The notes below the pieces were generated by a model that was not told the DNA's origin, searched no databases, and saw nothing but the letters and a program-made list of their open reading frames with translations. Shown piece by piece: positions 22,225-31,943 of a stretch of DNA of 64,000 bases (its first letter is position 1; each line of letters opens with the position of its first letter). The translations under genes and the position numbers were made by a program. This DNA is from Anastrepha obliqua (Eukaryota > Arthropoda > Insecta > Diptera > Tephritidae): the NCBI RefSeq assembly GCF_027943255.1, contig NC_072897.1, positions 36,988,044 to 37,052,043 on the forward strand. Direction: 5' to 3'.

Positions 22225-22850
22225 TTAGTTCGTATGTAAGATGTTAAAATTTCTCACGTTCTGTTTGCCACGTACACTGACACCGCCTTCGCAAGGCTGA
22301 AATCCAATGTAGAACAATTGAGGAGTTTGTCCACATATGTACGTATATACGTTAGTACTGTCAAATTCAAATGCCTTTATGCCTTCGTTCATCAGTCGGC
22401 AAAAAATCACAGCGCCACACAGCTCAAGTCGTGGTAATGACACCGTTTTAAGTGGAGTCACGCGACTTTTTAAAGCAACGAGCGGAGTCTAGGGACTACC
22501 ATGGTAATCAGATCAGCAGTATATAACTGCTGCATACTCATTTTGCGACGCGTCGCAGAAACCGCCGAGTTCGTTGTGACCAAGTTAAAATATCGCCCTT
22601 CTTGCAATTTTTAGCGTATTTAGCAGTTCAAGTGTGCTCCTCGGATTTATCCAACGAATAGCTGTTTCAGCGGATACCTCATCTGTCCTTTCTTGTTTGA
22701 CTTACCTTAATTCTTGAAAAAGTATTTTAATTACAACCGTTGTGGGGGTCAAAACCCCTAGGTGGTCGAAGAGGCGATCAGCATCAGATTATATTGATTG
22801 TTTTGTTACTCTAGATATAGTAAAGGGTGATGCACAGAACTCAAATACAT
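22225..22850 (-). pseudogene. BEL-Pao RT C-terminus and RNase H start
   Basis: Going down the minus strand from the Transib target duplication: ISRVTKQSI, a stop, SDADRLFDHLGVLTPTTVVI, then GHNELGGFCDASQNEYAAVI and the conserved VTPLKTVSLPRLELCGAV. The last block marks the end of RT and start of RNase H in BEL-Pao pol. Frameshifts occur near 22,700 and 22,500, and similarity is lost near 22,330. Confidence 0.82.
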
Positions 22851-22855
22851 CGTTG
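22851..22855. repeat. Transib target-site duplication, left
   Basis: CGTTG lies directly outside the left TIR and is repeated at 26,544-26,548. A GC-leaning 5-bp duplication is typical of Transib. Confidence 0.88.
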
Positions 22856-22891
22856 CACTGTGGTCAAGTAGCCCGGCGTTCTGGCCAAAAA
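22856..22891 (+). repeat. Transib left TIR
   Basis: The first seven bases are CACTGTG. After about 22 more bases comes CCAAAAATC, an A-rich block. The arrangement resembles an immune recombination signal (heptamer, 22/23 spacer, nonamer). Confidence 0.85.
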
Positions 22892-23125
22892 TCCCAAAAT
22901 CGAAAGTTACCGATTGAGGTAAAGCTTCATATATTCGTCAACAGATGGCACTGGAGCATTAAAATCCAAAGGAACAGATGTTTACATTGAACAGATGTTC
23001 CGTGGTGAACGCTCAAACTTGACATTTGTCGGGAATCGCGCGCGACAGTACGCATGCACGTTTTCGAGCGCCACACAAAAATAGTTGCAAATTCACCATT
23101 TTTCAACGAAAAAGGGCAAACTAAA

Positions 23126-25912
23126 ATGGATGTTGTTCGGAAAGGTACGTACATTACGAAAATACTTTACTGTAGCCATATTGTTGTATTTTTAGAGGCA
23201 ATATTAATGACGCAATACAAGCTTTTTTTCCCCCTTTTTTTTCAATTGCACTTCTTCTCGTAGATAATTATTTTTATTGCCACGAATTGCCACGGAGATA
23301 TTTACGTTTCCTAGTGCAGAAAAGTATACAGATTTCGAATCCGTTTAGATCTTGCTCCCGCGCTATCCCCGCTTGTCAAAAATACGCTTTCTTTGCAGCA
23401 GGTCGCTGCCGAGCTTGACGCGCGTGTTGGGGCATTTGAGCCGCGGGGGGCGATCGAAACTGGCTTTATTTGTGTGTATGCCTGGGAAATGTTAGGAATG
23501 AATGTAATATATGCAGAGTGTTTATTTCTACTTTTATCCCAATTTCTGTAGTGAATATTGTTATTAAAACAATAAATAATTATTAATAAATGCAAAAGAG
23601 TGCTAAAAATCATGTTTTGATTATATTCAAAAATCATATCATAATAATAATAAAATAATTAATGTAATATAATAAGTATTTTTAAATGGTAATTAAATTA
23701 TTATTTTAAAGTAATTTTTTTTTAATAGGATTCAAGAGCAAAATTTTTTCATGGACAAGGATGAAAATATTCGATGCCATCCATGATGTTTTTCTGTCAG
23801 AAAAATTTGATAATTTAATAGAAATTCTCTGTAATAAACTAATAGACGACGTCACACCTTCCTTTGTTATCGAAAAAAAATCAAAAATGGCTTTGATAAA
23901 AGTTATTTCGGTTTTGAAAAAGAAATGGAAAAATGCTCGCAGTACGGAAAATCGTTTTCTGGAGAGTAATAAAAGCTGGTTGGATGATTCAACGAGCGTA
24001 ACGGTGAATAGTTTACATAAATTTACATTAATATAAATATATTTATAGTAATTTATATACATTAATGAAGTTTTCATTAAACCAGATCAACTTTATGGAT
24101 CTAGAAGTCAGTGCTGATGACAGTTTGAAGTCAACGACACCAAGGAACAGTGGTGGGCGCGGGCGTCCAGAAACTTCTTTTTCGGAATCCAGTGATCGCT
24201 CAAAGAGAAGGAAAGCTCAGAAATTGCGTGACAGTTACAGTGCACAAGAGCTATCGTACGCCACGAAAATGGTTCTTCGTGAGTCTGGAGCTACCTTAGC
24301 ATCGAAAGTCGTCGCAGATGTTACCACCACATCTCCCATGCGAGCAAGCAAGTACATCAATGCCATGAAGGCTAAAACGGAAACACAAATGTCCCCAAAC
24401 ACCGCTTTAGCACTCGTATTTGATTCGAAATTTACTAAGTCTCAGTACATAAATATGAGACACATCACGCAATTGCATAATTGTAAAGTTTTCCCCAGTT
24501 ACAATTCCGTTTTAAACGCGAAAAAACTATGCTATCCCGAGGATATTTCTATTTCCGAAAACTGCGCTCAAGTTAGATTACAATCACTTTTGAATCATAC
24601 AGGGCAACGGATATTAGAACTCCAAAACGATGTCTTACATACCGTGAAAGCCAGCATTTATGAAAATTTAACGCTCGTTGTAAAGTGGGGGTTCGACGGA
24701 AGTTCCGGGCAAAAGGAGTATAAGCAAAAATTTTCCGACCCTAATAACTGCGACACAAATGTTCTCCTCACTTCCCTCGTGCCCCTGCAACTCATTGGCT
24801 ACGACAAGGACGAATACGATGATGTTGTTATTTGGAAAAACCCGCGACCCTCCTCTCCATGGTATTGCAGACCTATTAGATTGCAATTCATACGCGAAAC
24901 CGAAGAATCCACACTTGAAGAGAAAAATATTGTCGACGAACAAATCTCAAATCTGAAACCTTTGCAGGCAGTGATAGACGGAACAGATTGTAAAGTAGGT
25001 TTTAAATTGACTTTTACAATGATTGATGGCAAAGTCTGCAATGCAGTAACTGGCACTAAATCTGCAATGAGATGTTATATTTGCAATGCGACATCGAAAA
25101 ATTTTAATGATTTGGAGGCTATGCGAGAGCTGAAAGTTGATGATTCAAAATTAATTTACGGATTATCTACATTGCACTGTTGGATCCGATTTTTTGAATG
25201 CTTACTTCATGTTGGTTATAAACTGAAAAGCGAAAAATGGCAAGGTCGTGGCGAAGATGTTAAGCTTTCTTTGAAGGAAAGAAAAAGTTTCATTCAAAAG
25301 GCTTTCAAAGATGAATTAAACCTCCTCGTTGATCGCCCAAAGCAAGGCATGGGTAACTCGAATGATGGGAATACGGCTCGGCGTTTTTTTGAAAACACTG
25401 AGACGTCTGCTCGCATTCTAGGAATCGATGTTGAACTCATCAAACGATTTCATATAATTTTGTAAGTCGTTTCTAGCGGGTTTCATGTAAAAGTAGATAG
25501 CTTCGGCCAATATTGCGATGAAACCGCCGATTTATTTGTAAAGTTATATCCGTGGTACTGTATGTCGACAACTGTGCACAAAGTGCTGTTGCATGGCCCG
25601 CGAATAGTAGAACTGGCTATTCTGCCAATAGGACAGCTCTCCGAAGAAGCTCAGGAGTCACGAAACAAAGACGTACGAAATTATCGCGAACACTTCTCCC
25701 GCAAATGTTCGAGAGTAAAAAATATTGAAGACATTTTTCTCCGACTTCTAGCTTCTTCGGATCCGTTGATTTCTAGTTTAAGAAAGACTCCTCCCAAAAT
25801 AGGAAAAAGTTTGTCACCGGAAGCAATTGCCCTTCTCAGTTATGAAAGACATGATTTCGCAGATGCTGAGGCAGACAGCATCCTTGATGTAAACAATGAC
25901 GAGGAGATATGA
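23126..25912 (+). CDS. Transib transposase, likely three exons, one premature stop
   Basis: The main exon encodes the RAG1-related core: VKWGFDGSSGQ (probable first catalytic Asp, near 24,690), NPRPSSPWYCRPIRLQFIRE, FKLTFTMIDGKVCNAV, MRCYICNATSK, LSTLHCWIRFFECLLHVGY, and after the stop GQLSEEAQESRNKD (probable catalytic Glu, near 25,650). A TAA at 25,463-25,465 is the only break, since the frame before and after it is the same. Two introns are proposed: 23,145-23,728 (donor GTACGT, acceptor TTTAATAG, phase 1) and 24,004-24,085 (GTGAAT...ACCAG, phase 0). They join a 19-base first exon starting ATGGATGTTGTTCGG to 23,729-24,003 and then 24,086 onward without breaking the frame. Exon joints are inferred from sequence only. 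The enzyme would cut at the TIRs. With the stop in place it would lose the Glu region. Confidence 0.82.
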
Positions 25913-26039
25913 ATAATATAAAATATTTCATAAATAAATGTATGATACGTCACTTTCAGTTTAAGTGTATTATTTTTCAAGACATATTTTCCCTCCTTTT
26001 AATATTCTTATATTTTATTCTTTCCATATTTATATTCCA

Positions 26040-26500
26040 TATTCTTTTGAAAATCGTACGTCTACTGTCGAAATCAGCGACCCCAAAAACCTTGGTAATG
26101 TGAATTTCAGTAAAATCTGAAAACTTTTCGCAAATCTGTCCGCCATTTTGGGTCCGCCATTTTAAATTTTGAAATTCTGATCTCATATTCACAATCAGCG
26201 ACCCCAAAAACCTTGGTAATGTGAATTTCAGTAAAATATGAAAACTTTTCGCAAAAACTGTCCGCCATTTTGGGTCCGCCATTTTGAATTTTGAAATTCT
26301 GATCTCATATTCACAATCAGCGACCCCAAAAACCTTGGTAATGTGAATTTTAGTAAAATCTGAACACTTTTCGCGAAAAATGTCCACCATTTTGAGTCCG
26401 CCATTTTGAATTTTGAAATTCTGATTTCATTTTCAGAATCAGCGACACAAAAAACCCTATATGTAAAAATTTCATCAAAATCGTACTATTTCTCTTTGAC
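26040..26500. repeat. 121-122-bp tandem repeats in the Transib 3' region
   Basis: ATCAGCGACCCCAAAAACCT starts units at 26,073, 26,194 and 26,316, and a decayed unit at 26,438. Each unit includes GTCCGCCATTTTGGGTCCGC. The array lies between the transposase stop and the right TIR, inside the element. Confidence 0.88.
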
Positions 26501-26507
26501 TTATTGT

Positions 26508-26543
26508 TTTATGACCAAAACGTCTGGCTACTTGACCACTGTG
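26508..26543 (-). repeat. Transib right TIR
   Basis: Read inward on the minus strand it begins CACAGTG, identical to the V(D)J recombination-signal heptamer, then GTCAAGTAGCCAGACGTTTT and an A-rich TCATAAAAC. It differs from the left TIR at about five of the first 32 positions. Confidence 0.85.
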
Positions 26544-26548
26544 CGTTG
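26544..26548. repeat. Transib target-site duplication, right
   Basis: CGTTG matches 22,851-22,855. BEL RT sequence continues immediately after it. Confidence 0.88.
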
Positions 26549-27250
26549 GTTAGATTCCATTTCAGTCCCAGGAGGTAAGGCTTCATTAAGGGACGACTGT
26601 AAAGCCACGGATGCAGATCCATCAAACACTACGCGAAGTCTTGTTGTTGTACATGCGGTTTTGATTACCTAGTGATGTGGCAAGTAATAACATTCGGTCG
26701 ACGGCTTTTTGATTTTGGCTTCCCGCACACGCTCCATATGTTGCAGCGCAAGATATTCTGCCATGAAATTTGCATATTGTGCTTCCAATTCGGAATTACA
26801 TGCAAGTCTTCTTTCTGTTGCATTTAGTCGTTTTAGTGCGAGCTCGGCGAACTTACGAAAGTCGATCGATTGTGATTTGAATGGTAACTCGAAAACGAAT
26901 TTAACATCATCAGCTCTCGTATGTGTTTTTAAAAATGACTTCTCTGCTTTGTCTTCTTCTTCTGTGTACGGTAGTGTACATAGAATATCTTCTGTTTCCT
27001 AAAAATGAGTTGAAAATTGTTGAAGAACACGCATCCGCTTCTTTCATTTACACAGTAAGTAAGGTCTCCGCCCACAATCCACCCAAGTGTTGTCGAAAAT
27101 GCTTTCAAATTTTGGTTGTTGTCGTTGATCTTCTCACCCTTTAAAATTTCAAATAATTTTTCGTTTCCTAACAAAATATCGAAAGGCTAAGGAATATAAA
27201 ATGTCGGATCGACCAAATAGAAATGATGAGTACTGTCCTTTATTAAGACG
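26549..27250 (-). pseudogene. BEL-Pao protease end, connector and RT N-terminus
   Basis: From 27,240 downward the minus strand shows FDILLGNEKLFEILKGEKI and TTLGWIVGGDLTYCV, the conserved block after the protease. Then come KFVFELPFKSQSIDFRKFAE, a RLACNSELEAQYANFMAEYL block and YLPHH followed by VIKTACTTTRLRVVFDGSAS, the start of RT. Stops lie near 27,000 and 26,670. The frame is cut by Transib near 26,548. Confidence 0.83.
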
Positions 27251-27312
27251 TTGCACCGGAATGGATGAATAAATTATTGGCATAATTGGAGCTGGTTAAA
27301 GTCATGGAAGAT

Positions 27313-27686
27313 AGTTAAAGACTTGCTTGTCTTTGGAAAAATATAAAAATTTATATTTATGAATTTACTTTTTGGATAGTTCTTAACACTATGCTAATAC
27401 TGGACTGACTCCTAACAAATTTGACAGTAGTATTTATACTTATACCTCATCTTACTGTTTTAGGTACACGACTTGTACATTAGTTTCTTTGTTTGCTGTT
27501 TAGGAAAAACATGTTTACTTTTGTTATTCTTAACATAGTTTATCTTTTGCTATTCCTAACATATATTTATCTTGTGTGATTCTTAAAATACAAACATTTG
27601 TTGGATTTGTTCAGCCCTGCATGATTATACTTAGAATTTACCTAACTATTTTATTTATTATTTGTGAATGAAATCATTCTTTAACT
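27313..27686 (-). repeat. Gypsy B 3' LTR
   Basis: It starts AGTTAAAGACTTGC and ends ATTCTTTAACT, the AGTTA/TAACT ends usual for the gypsy group, and abuts a polypurine tract on the right. About 150 bp of related LTR lies at 44,935-45,096 in the same orientation. Confidence 0.7.
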
Positions 27687-27697
27687 CTCCCCTTCCT

Positions 27698-28113
27698 AAA
27701 TTAAATCGCCCCGGTTTATAGCGAATTAATGTTTGTTCCTTGTTCTTGCCTAAACAACTTTTACAGTTATTCACTCTAGTGTATATATTGTGGGAAAGGG
27801 AAATTTCCTCATCGGTGAAAAATGTTTACATGCTTAGTTCTAAGTGGTGTGAATTTAAATAGCTTACAATGATTATTTATGATAGGATATTTGTAAATAG
27901 CAATGATAGGATTTTTAGTTCTTATTAAATATTTGTTCGTATGATGTGGTAATTTTTTGTCAATTAGTTACATAGAATAAAAATGTGAATTCGTCAAATA
28001 AATATGCATCGTCGGTTCTAGAATATAATATATTTCCTGTTAGTTATGGGTGTTGGTTGTTATTTTGGTGACTCCTGCTTGAATTGCGATTAAGATGACC
28101 ATGGCTAGTAATA
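27698..28113 (-). other. Interval between integrase and polypurine tract
   Basis: A short frame begins at the ATG near 28,101 and stops after about 20 codons. In errantiviruses an envelope gene sits at this place, and this may be its stub, but I see no recognisable envelope domain. Confidence 0.3.
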
Positions 28114-29297
28114 TCAGGTACTATAATTCATTGTCGTCTCCTGTAACTGTGCAATTTTTACGTTGTCTTTGTGAATAACTTTTCCTTCCTTGGTCAAAAT
28201 CGTATCCTCACGATCTTTCTCCACTACGTACCTTTTGTAACGACTGTCGCTTTTACTTCTGATGTTAGTCTTTAACACCAGTATCTGGTATCCTTGTTTG
28301 AAAGTTCGGTGTCTAGTTCCCTGGTTTAGACGTTGTAATGTTTTCTCCGATACGTCTTTCAATGTTTTTACTTTATCTTCCTTGCTGTATGTTATTAGGT
28401 TAAAATGTATATCCTTTGGTTTTTTTTCTGTGACGGTATGGTTGTGTTGTTCAATTCCTTTATAGCTACAAATAGCTCCTCGGTTGCTAATGTTATATTC
28501 TTTATTTTTAATATTCTTGCCAATTCTGATATGGAATAGTGCGTACGTCCTACCTGACCGTTTGCCTTTGATCTATATACTGGTGTCTGTATTTTATTGA
28601 TATTGTATTTTATACACATTTGTTTTAACATTGGTTTATTCAGACAACTTTCGTTATCTGTCATGAGTCGTTTACAGTTCAGAAAATTCTTGATAAGAAT
28701 TTCTTCTATTCTTTTGTCCATTTCTGTTTTTGAGTCTTATTGTCTGATAGTTATGTATTTTGTGAATTTATCTTCTGCTACTTATTATGTTTTGTGTTCA
28801 TTAAAATAAATATCTAAATGTATGTATTCCCCTGGTTGTGTTGGTACGTCTGATTCTTTTAATGGTTCTCTTGTGGGATTCCGTTCGTATTTGCCGTAAA
28901 GACAAGCTCTGCACTTTTTGTTGTATGCCTTACATTGTTGTTTTATGTTCGGTCAATAGTATTGTTCTAGTAGTTCTTTTACATTATTTTTGTATCCCCT
29001 GTGTGCTCGCTCGTGTGTTTGTTTAACTAATTCTAACTGTCTATCTGGTTGTGTTATGTCTTAGAGTTTATGTGGTGTATATTCGAATTTTATATCTGTG
29101 AACGTGTTTTTTATAATTTGTCCGTATATAAATAAATCGTCAGCTGTTGTGTGTATTGCTGCGATTTTGTGCGGCTGCAAAAACCTTTTTAATTCGGATA
29201 TCAGATAATTTTCGTCAGTAAAGGTTATTGTGTGACGTATTTTACTTCGAAATATAATACGCGAACTTGTCTCATTCTTTTGTGTGTTTGGTATCAA
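28114..29297 (-). pseudogene. Gypsy B integrase, broken
   Basis: Segments in order are IRHTITFTDENYLISELKRF, an HHCC zinc region in a shifted frame around 29,050-28,900 (HERAHRGY then CRACLYGKYERNP), a first Asp block near 28,810, LMTDNESCLNKPMLKQM (second Asp) and SKANGQVGRTHYS. The last normally reads GQVER, so the catalytic Glu is Gly here. A C-terminal part (GYQILVLKTNIRSKSDSRYK) follows in 28,362-28,114. Several stops and frameshifts are present. The native enzyme would insert element DNA into chromosomes. Confidence 0.78.
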
Positions 29298-29399
29298 TTC
29301 AATTTGGATACCGTAAGCATTTAGCGGTTGGCATTCTGATTTGATTATTTCGTTGTAGTAGATGTGTTAATTATTTGTCATGACAAGGGGTCAGCTAGA

Positions 29400-29930
29400 A
29401 CATTCTGTGCGCCTGGTTTATACACGACTTTTGCTCCATAATCTTCGATAATATTTTTCCATCTCTTTAGTTTATGATTCGGATTCTTATCCGATATGGC
29501 GTAAGTACGCGATTGATGGTCGATATATGTATATGGTTAAGTCGGTTATGCCGTATATGTAATTTCGTAATTTTTGTAGCGACCATGTAATAGCGGGTAA
29601 CTCCAATGGCTATATTGGAAGCGTCTGTAGTGAGTTCAAAAGCTTTCTCATAATTTGGCTGGTATAATTCCACCTACTCCTTAAAGCAGTTTTTCAGTTT
29701 ATTTTTGGCTTCTATGGCCGTTTGGTCTAAACTAATTTTTGTGTTCTTACTTTTATTTTTTCCGATATGAGAATTATCCTCTTTTAGATGTAAAGTTAAG
29801 GGTTTAGCCAGAGCTGCATAGTTTTTTACGAATTTTTTTTAAAGTATCCAGTAAGTCCTAAGAATAATCTAAGGTCTTTGGGGATTTCTGGTATTGGGTA
29901 ATTTTCTATCGTTTTTATTTTATTCGCTTT
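29400..29930 (-). pseudogene. Gypsy B RT end and RNase H remnant
   Basis: The translation gives ENYPIPEIPKDLRLFLGLTG (RT thumb), then, with stops and shifts, AISDKNPNHKLKRWKN and VVYKPGAQNVLADPLS (RNase H end). Only fragments of the middle (LTTDASNIAIGVT at 29,640) survive. Confidence 0.7.
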
Positions 29931-31765
29931 TGTATGGTTTGCAAAAGGTATTCCGCGCTTTTGAAGTTTATAGTGTGTCTAATAAGTATCTCAAATAAAA
30001 TTTTAGTGGATTTACTGTTAACCTCTGATGCTGAAAGTATTAACTGAGCCTTAAATTGATTGACAGGGTTTTGTATCGTCTTTATTACACCTGACAAGGA
30101 AATCTCGCTGTGAGCCGTTGACAATGAATCATCTAGGTTGTGTGTGTACTGGCGTGAAAGTGCGTCTGCCACTTTGTTTTCTTTGCCAGGTTTATAAAAA
30201 TATTTTGGCGCAAACGAGTTAATAAATGCAGTCCACCTTTTAATCTTTGAATTAGGATTTCGGTCTGAAATGGCGAACGTCAATGGCTGATGGTCCGTGA
30301 AAATGTGAATATTTTTGATACCATACAGATAATGCCGTAACTTCTGGAAGGCCCAAACTATTGCCAGAAGTTCACGCTCATTCGTGGGGTAGTTTTCTTC
30401 AGCTTTCGATAAAGTACGCGATATCATCGTTATCGGTTTCCCATTTTGGGATAGTACAGCACCTAAAGCGACGGCCGATGCATCTGTGGTTATTTCAAAA
30501 GGCTTAGTGTAATCTGGGTGTTGGAGAAGGACATCTTCCGAAGCTAAAATACTCTTAAGCTTGTTAAAAGCAGCGATAGCATCTTCGTCAAGTGCTATAT
30601 TGATTTTTTTTGAATGTCGGCTGTTAACGTGTCCGTTTTCGCCTCTTAAGTATTTTGTGAGAGGTTTGGATATGTGAGCGTAGTCTTTAATAAATCTGCG
30701 GTAGTAACCGGAAAGACCTAAGAAAGAACGTAAGGATCTTAATGACTTCGGCTCCTGGTAGTTTAGTATTGCCTCAACTTTGCTCGGGCATGTTCGAATA
30801 CCCCTGTATGATACGGTAAAACCTAAAAATTCGACTTCTTCCTGAAAAAATTTGGATTTCTCTATAGATACTCGCATTCCAGCGCACTCAATTTTTTTTA
30901 ATATAGCATCGACGTCTTTATAGTGTGAATTCTCATCCGGCGAAAAAATAATGATGTCATCGACATAAACATGACATATTTTTCCGATATCCTCCCGCAG
31001 GATGTCGTCTATGGCTCTCTGAAAAATGCTTGGTGCATTTTTCAGACCAAAGGGTAATCGGCAAAACTCGTACTTGCCATTGTTAACACTAAATGCTGTC
31101 TTGCATCTGTCTTTTTCCAGGAGGCAAATTTGGTGGAAACCCGACTTGAGGTCGAGCGTGGTAAATAACTTAGATTTTCCTAAATTTGAAAGAATTACGC
31201 TTGTATCCAGAATGGGATATTTATCGGAAGTGGTTTGTTCGTTAAGTTTTCGAAAATCTATTACCATTCTCAATTTCTGGTTACCTTCGTCGTCCAGCCC
31301 TTTTTTTGAAACGACATGTACAGGTGAATTATAAGGTAAGTATGACTTCCTTATGATACCATCTCTCAATAAAGATTCGATTTCTTTGTTAATAAAGTTT
31401 GCTGCTGAAATTGGATATGGATAACTTTTTGAATAGATGGGTGTGTCGGTTTGGGTATCTATTCTCGCAATTACTCTAGTGTTGTATGGTAGAGCTCTAT
31501 TGGGGTTTGCAAATGCATTATGATTTTTCTTTATCAATAGCTCAATACCTGCGGGTACTTTCGTTTTACCCATTGTTGTACCCATATTGACTTCCTGACA
31601 ATAAAAGAAGTTGAGTTTCTCTCTTCCAGTTTTATGGAAGATGAGATCAGCTTGTGTATCAATTTTTGCTTGGATACCTTTCAATAAATCATATCCTATG
31701 ATTCCATCAAAGGTATCTAACTTGGGTAAAATGTGGAAATTGTCCCCAATATATCTATTCTGCAT
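29915..31765 (-). CDS. pol: Gypsy A pol: RT-RNase H
   Basis: A 616-codon open frame. Early residues include GIIGYDLLKGIQAKID (protease end). RT begins near residue 95 with KSYPYPISAANFINKEIESL, then VIDFRKLNEQTTSDKYPI, FTTLDLKSGFHQI, FCRLPFGLKNAPSIFQR and YVDDIIIFS (catalytic pair of Asp, near residue 270). RNase H follows: FEITTDASAVALGAVLSQNG, NERELLAIVWAFQKL, HIFTDHQPLTF and KVADALSR near residue 550. These proteins copy element RNA into DNA and remove the template. The frame ends at the junction with element B, before the integrase. Confidence 0.9.
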   Translation of the reverse strand: MQNRYIGDNFHILPKLDTFDGIIGYDLLKGIQAKIDTQADLIFHKTGREKLNFFYCQEVNMGTTMGKTKVPAGIELLIKKNHNAFANPNRALPYNTRVIARIDTQTDTPIYSKSYPYPISAANFINKEIESLLRDGIIRKSYLPYNSPVHVVSKKGLDDEGNQKLRMVIDFRKLNEQTTSDKYPILDTSVILSNLGKSKLFTTLDLKSGFHQICLLEKDRCKTAFSVNNGKYEFCRLPFGLKNAPSIFQRAIDDILREDIGKICHVYVDDIIIFSPDENSHYKDVDAILKKIECAGMRVSIEKSKFFQEEVEFLGFTVSYRGIRTCPSKVEAILNYQEPKSLRSLRSFLGLSGYYRRFIKDYAHISKPLTKYLRGENGHVNSRHSKKINIALDEDAIAAFNKLKSILASEDVLLQHPDYTKPFEITTDASAVALGAVLSQNGKPITMISRTLSKAEENYPTNERELLAIVWAFQKLRHYLYGIKNIHIFTDHQPLTFAISDRNPNSKIKRWTAFINSFAPKYFYKPGKENKVADALSRQYTHNLDDSLSTAHSEISLSGVIKTIQNPVNQFKAQLILSASEVNSKSTKILFEILIRHTINFKSAEYLLQTIQKRIK

Positions 31766-31935
31766 TTTTCTGTGATTTTATTGACTCCGTTAATGGATTT
31801 TAATTGAAAGGGGCTTTCTACCTGATTAATGCCTTTTAAAAATGAATATTTCTTTATATAATTTTTAGACGTTCCTGTATCTATTAGCAGGTTAAGGACT
31901 TGTCCGCTCGGAAGGGTTCGCGTAATGAACGGCAA
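31717..31935 (-). pseudogene. Gypsy A protease
   Basis: The frame starts just after gag in another register, consistent with frameshift expression of pol. It contains LLIDTGTSKNYIKKYSFLKG, the aspartic-protease DTG motif, which cleaves the polyprotein. The following RT frame is in a different register, with a shift near 31,760, so protease and RT are not continuous in this copy. Confidence 0.78.
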
Positions 31936-31943
31936 GTGGGATC

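Larger units (their letters stand above)
22856..26543 (+). mobile_element. Transib transposon (RAG1-like), nearly complete
   Basis: The ends are imperfect inverted repeats CACTGTGGTCAAGTAGCC (left) and CACAGTGGTCAAGTAGCC (right, reverse complement), with similarity over about 36 bases. CGTTG occurs on both sides. The interior codes for a Transib transposase interrupted by one stop codon. It landed in the RT gene of the BEL element: BEL sequence resumes on both sides in the right order. The total length of 3,688 bp is usual for autonomous Transibs. Confidence 0.92.
18843..27290 (-). mobile_element. BEL-Pao LTR retrotransposon, split by two transposons
   Basis: On the minus strand the pieces are in native order: protease/connector and RT N-terminus (27,250-26,549), [Transib], RT end and RNase H start (22,850-22,225), integrase (21,823-21,232), [palindromic element], integrase end (19,258-19,143), polypurine tract and 3' LTR. 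Gag and the 5' LTR are missing, since the Gypsy at 27.3 kb replaces them. Stops, frameshifts and internal deletions show it is inactive. Confidence 0.85.
27313..29930 (-). mobile_element. Gypsy element B (errantivirus-like), 5' truncated
   Basis: Read on the minus strand: RT end/RNase H remnant (29,930-29,400), integrase (29,297-28,114), a short interval, polypurine tract AGGAAGGGGAG (27,697-27,687) and a 374-bp LTR with AGTTA...TAACT ends. It joins element A near 29,930 without a gap. The LTR differs from that of A, so these are two families fused at that point. Confidence 0.75.

Noticed and set aside
24668..25056. Minus-strand frames opposite the Transib transposase
   Set aside because: They are antisense shadows of a conserved coding exon.
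27698..28113. Errantivirus envelope gene in Gypsy B
   Set aside because: Position is right, but only a stub of about 20 codons is open and no envelope domain is visible.
31026..31334. Plus-strand frame opposite Gypsy A RT
   Set aside because: Shadow of the RT catalytic region. No independent similarity.
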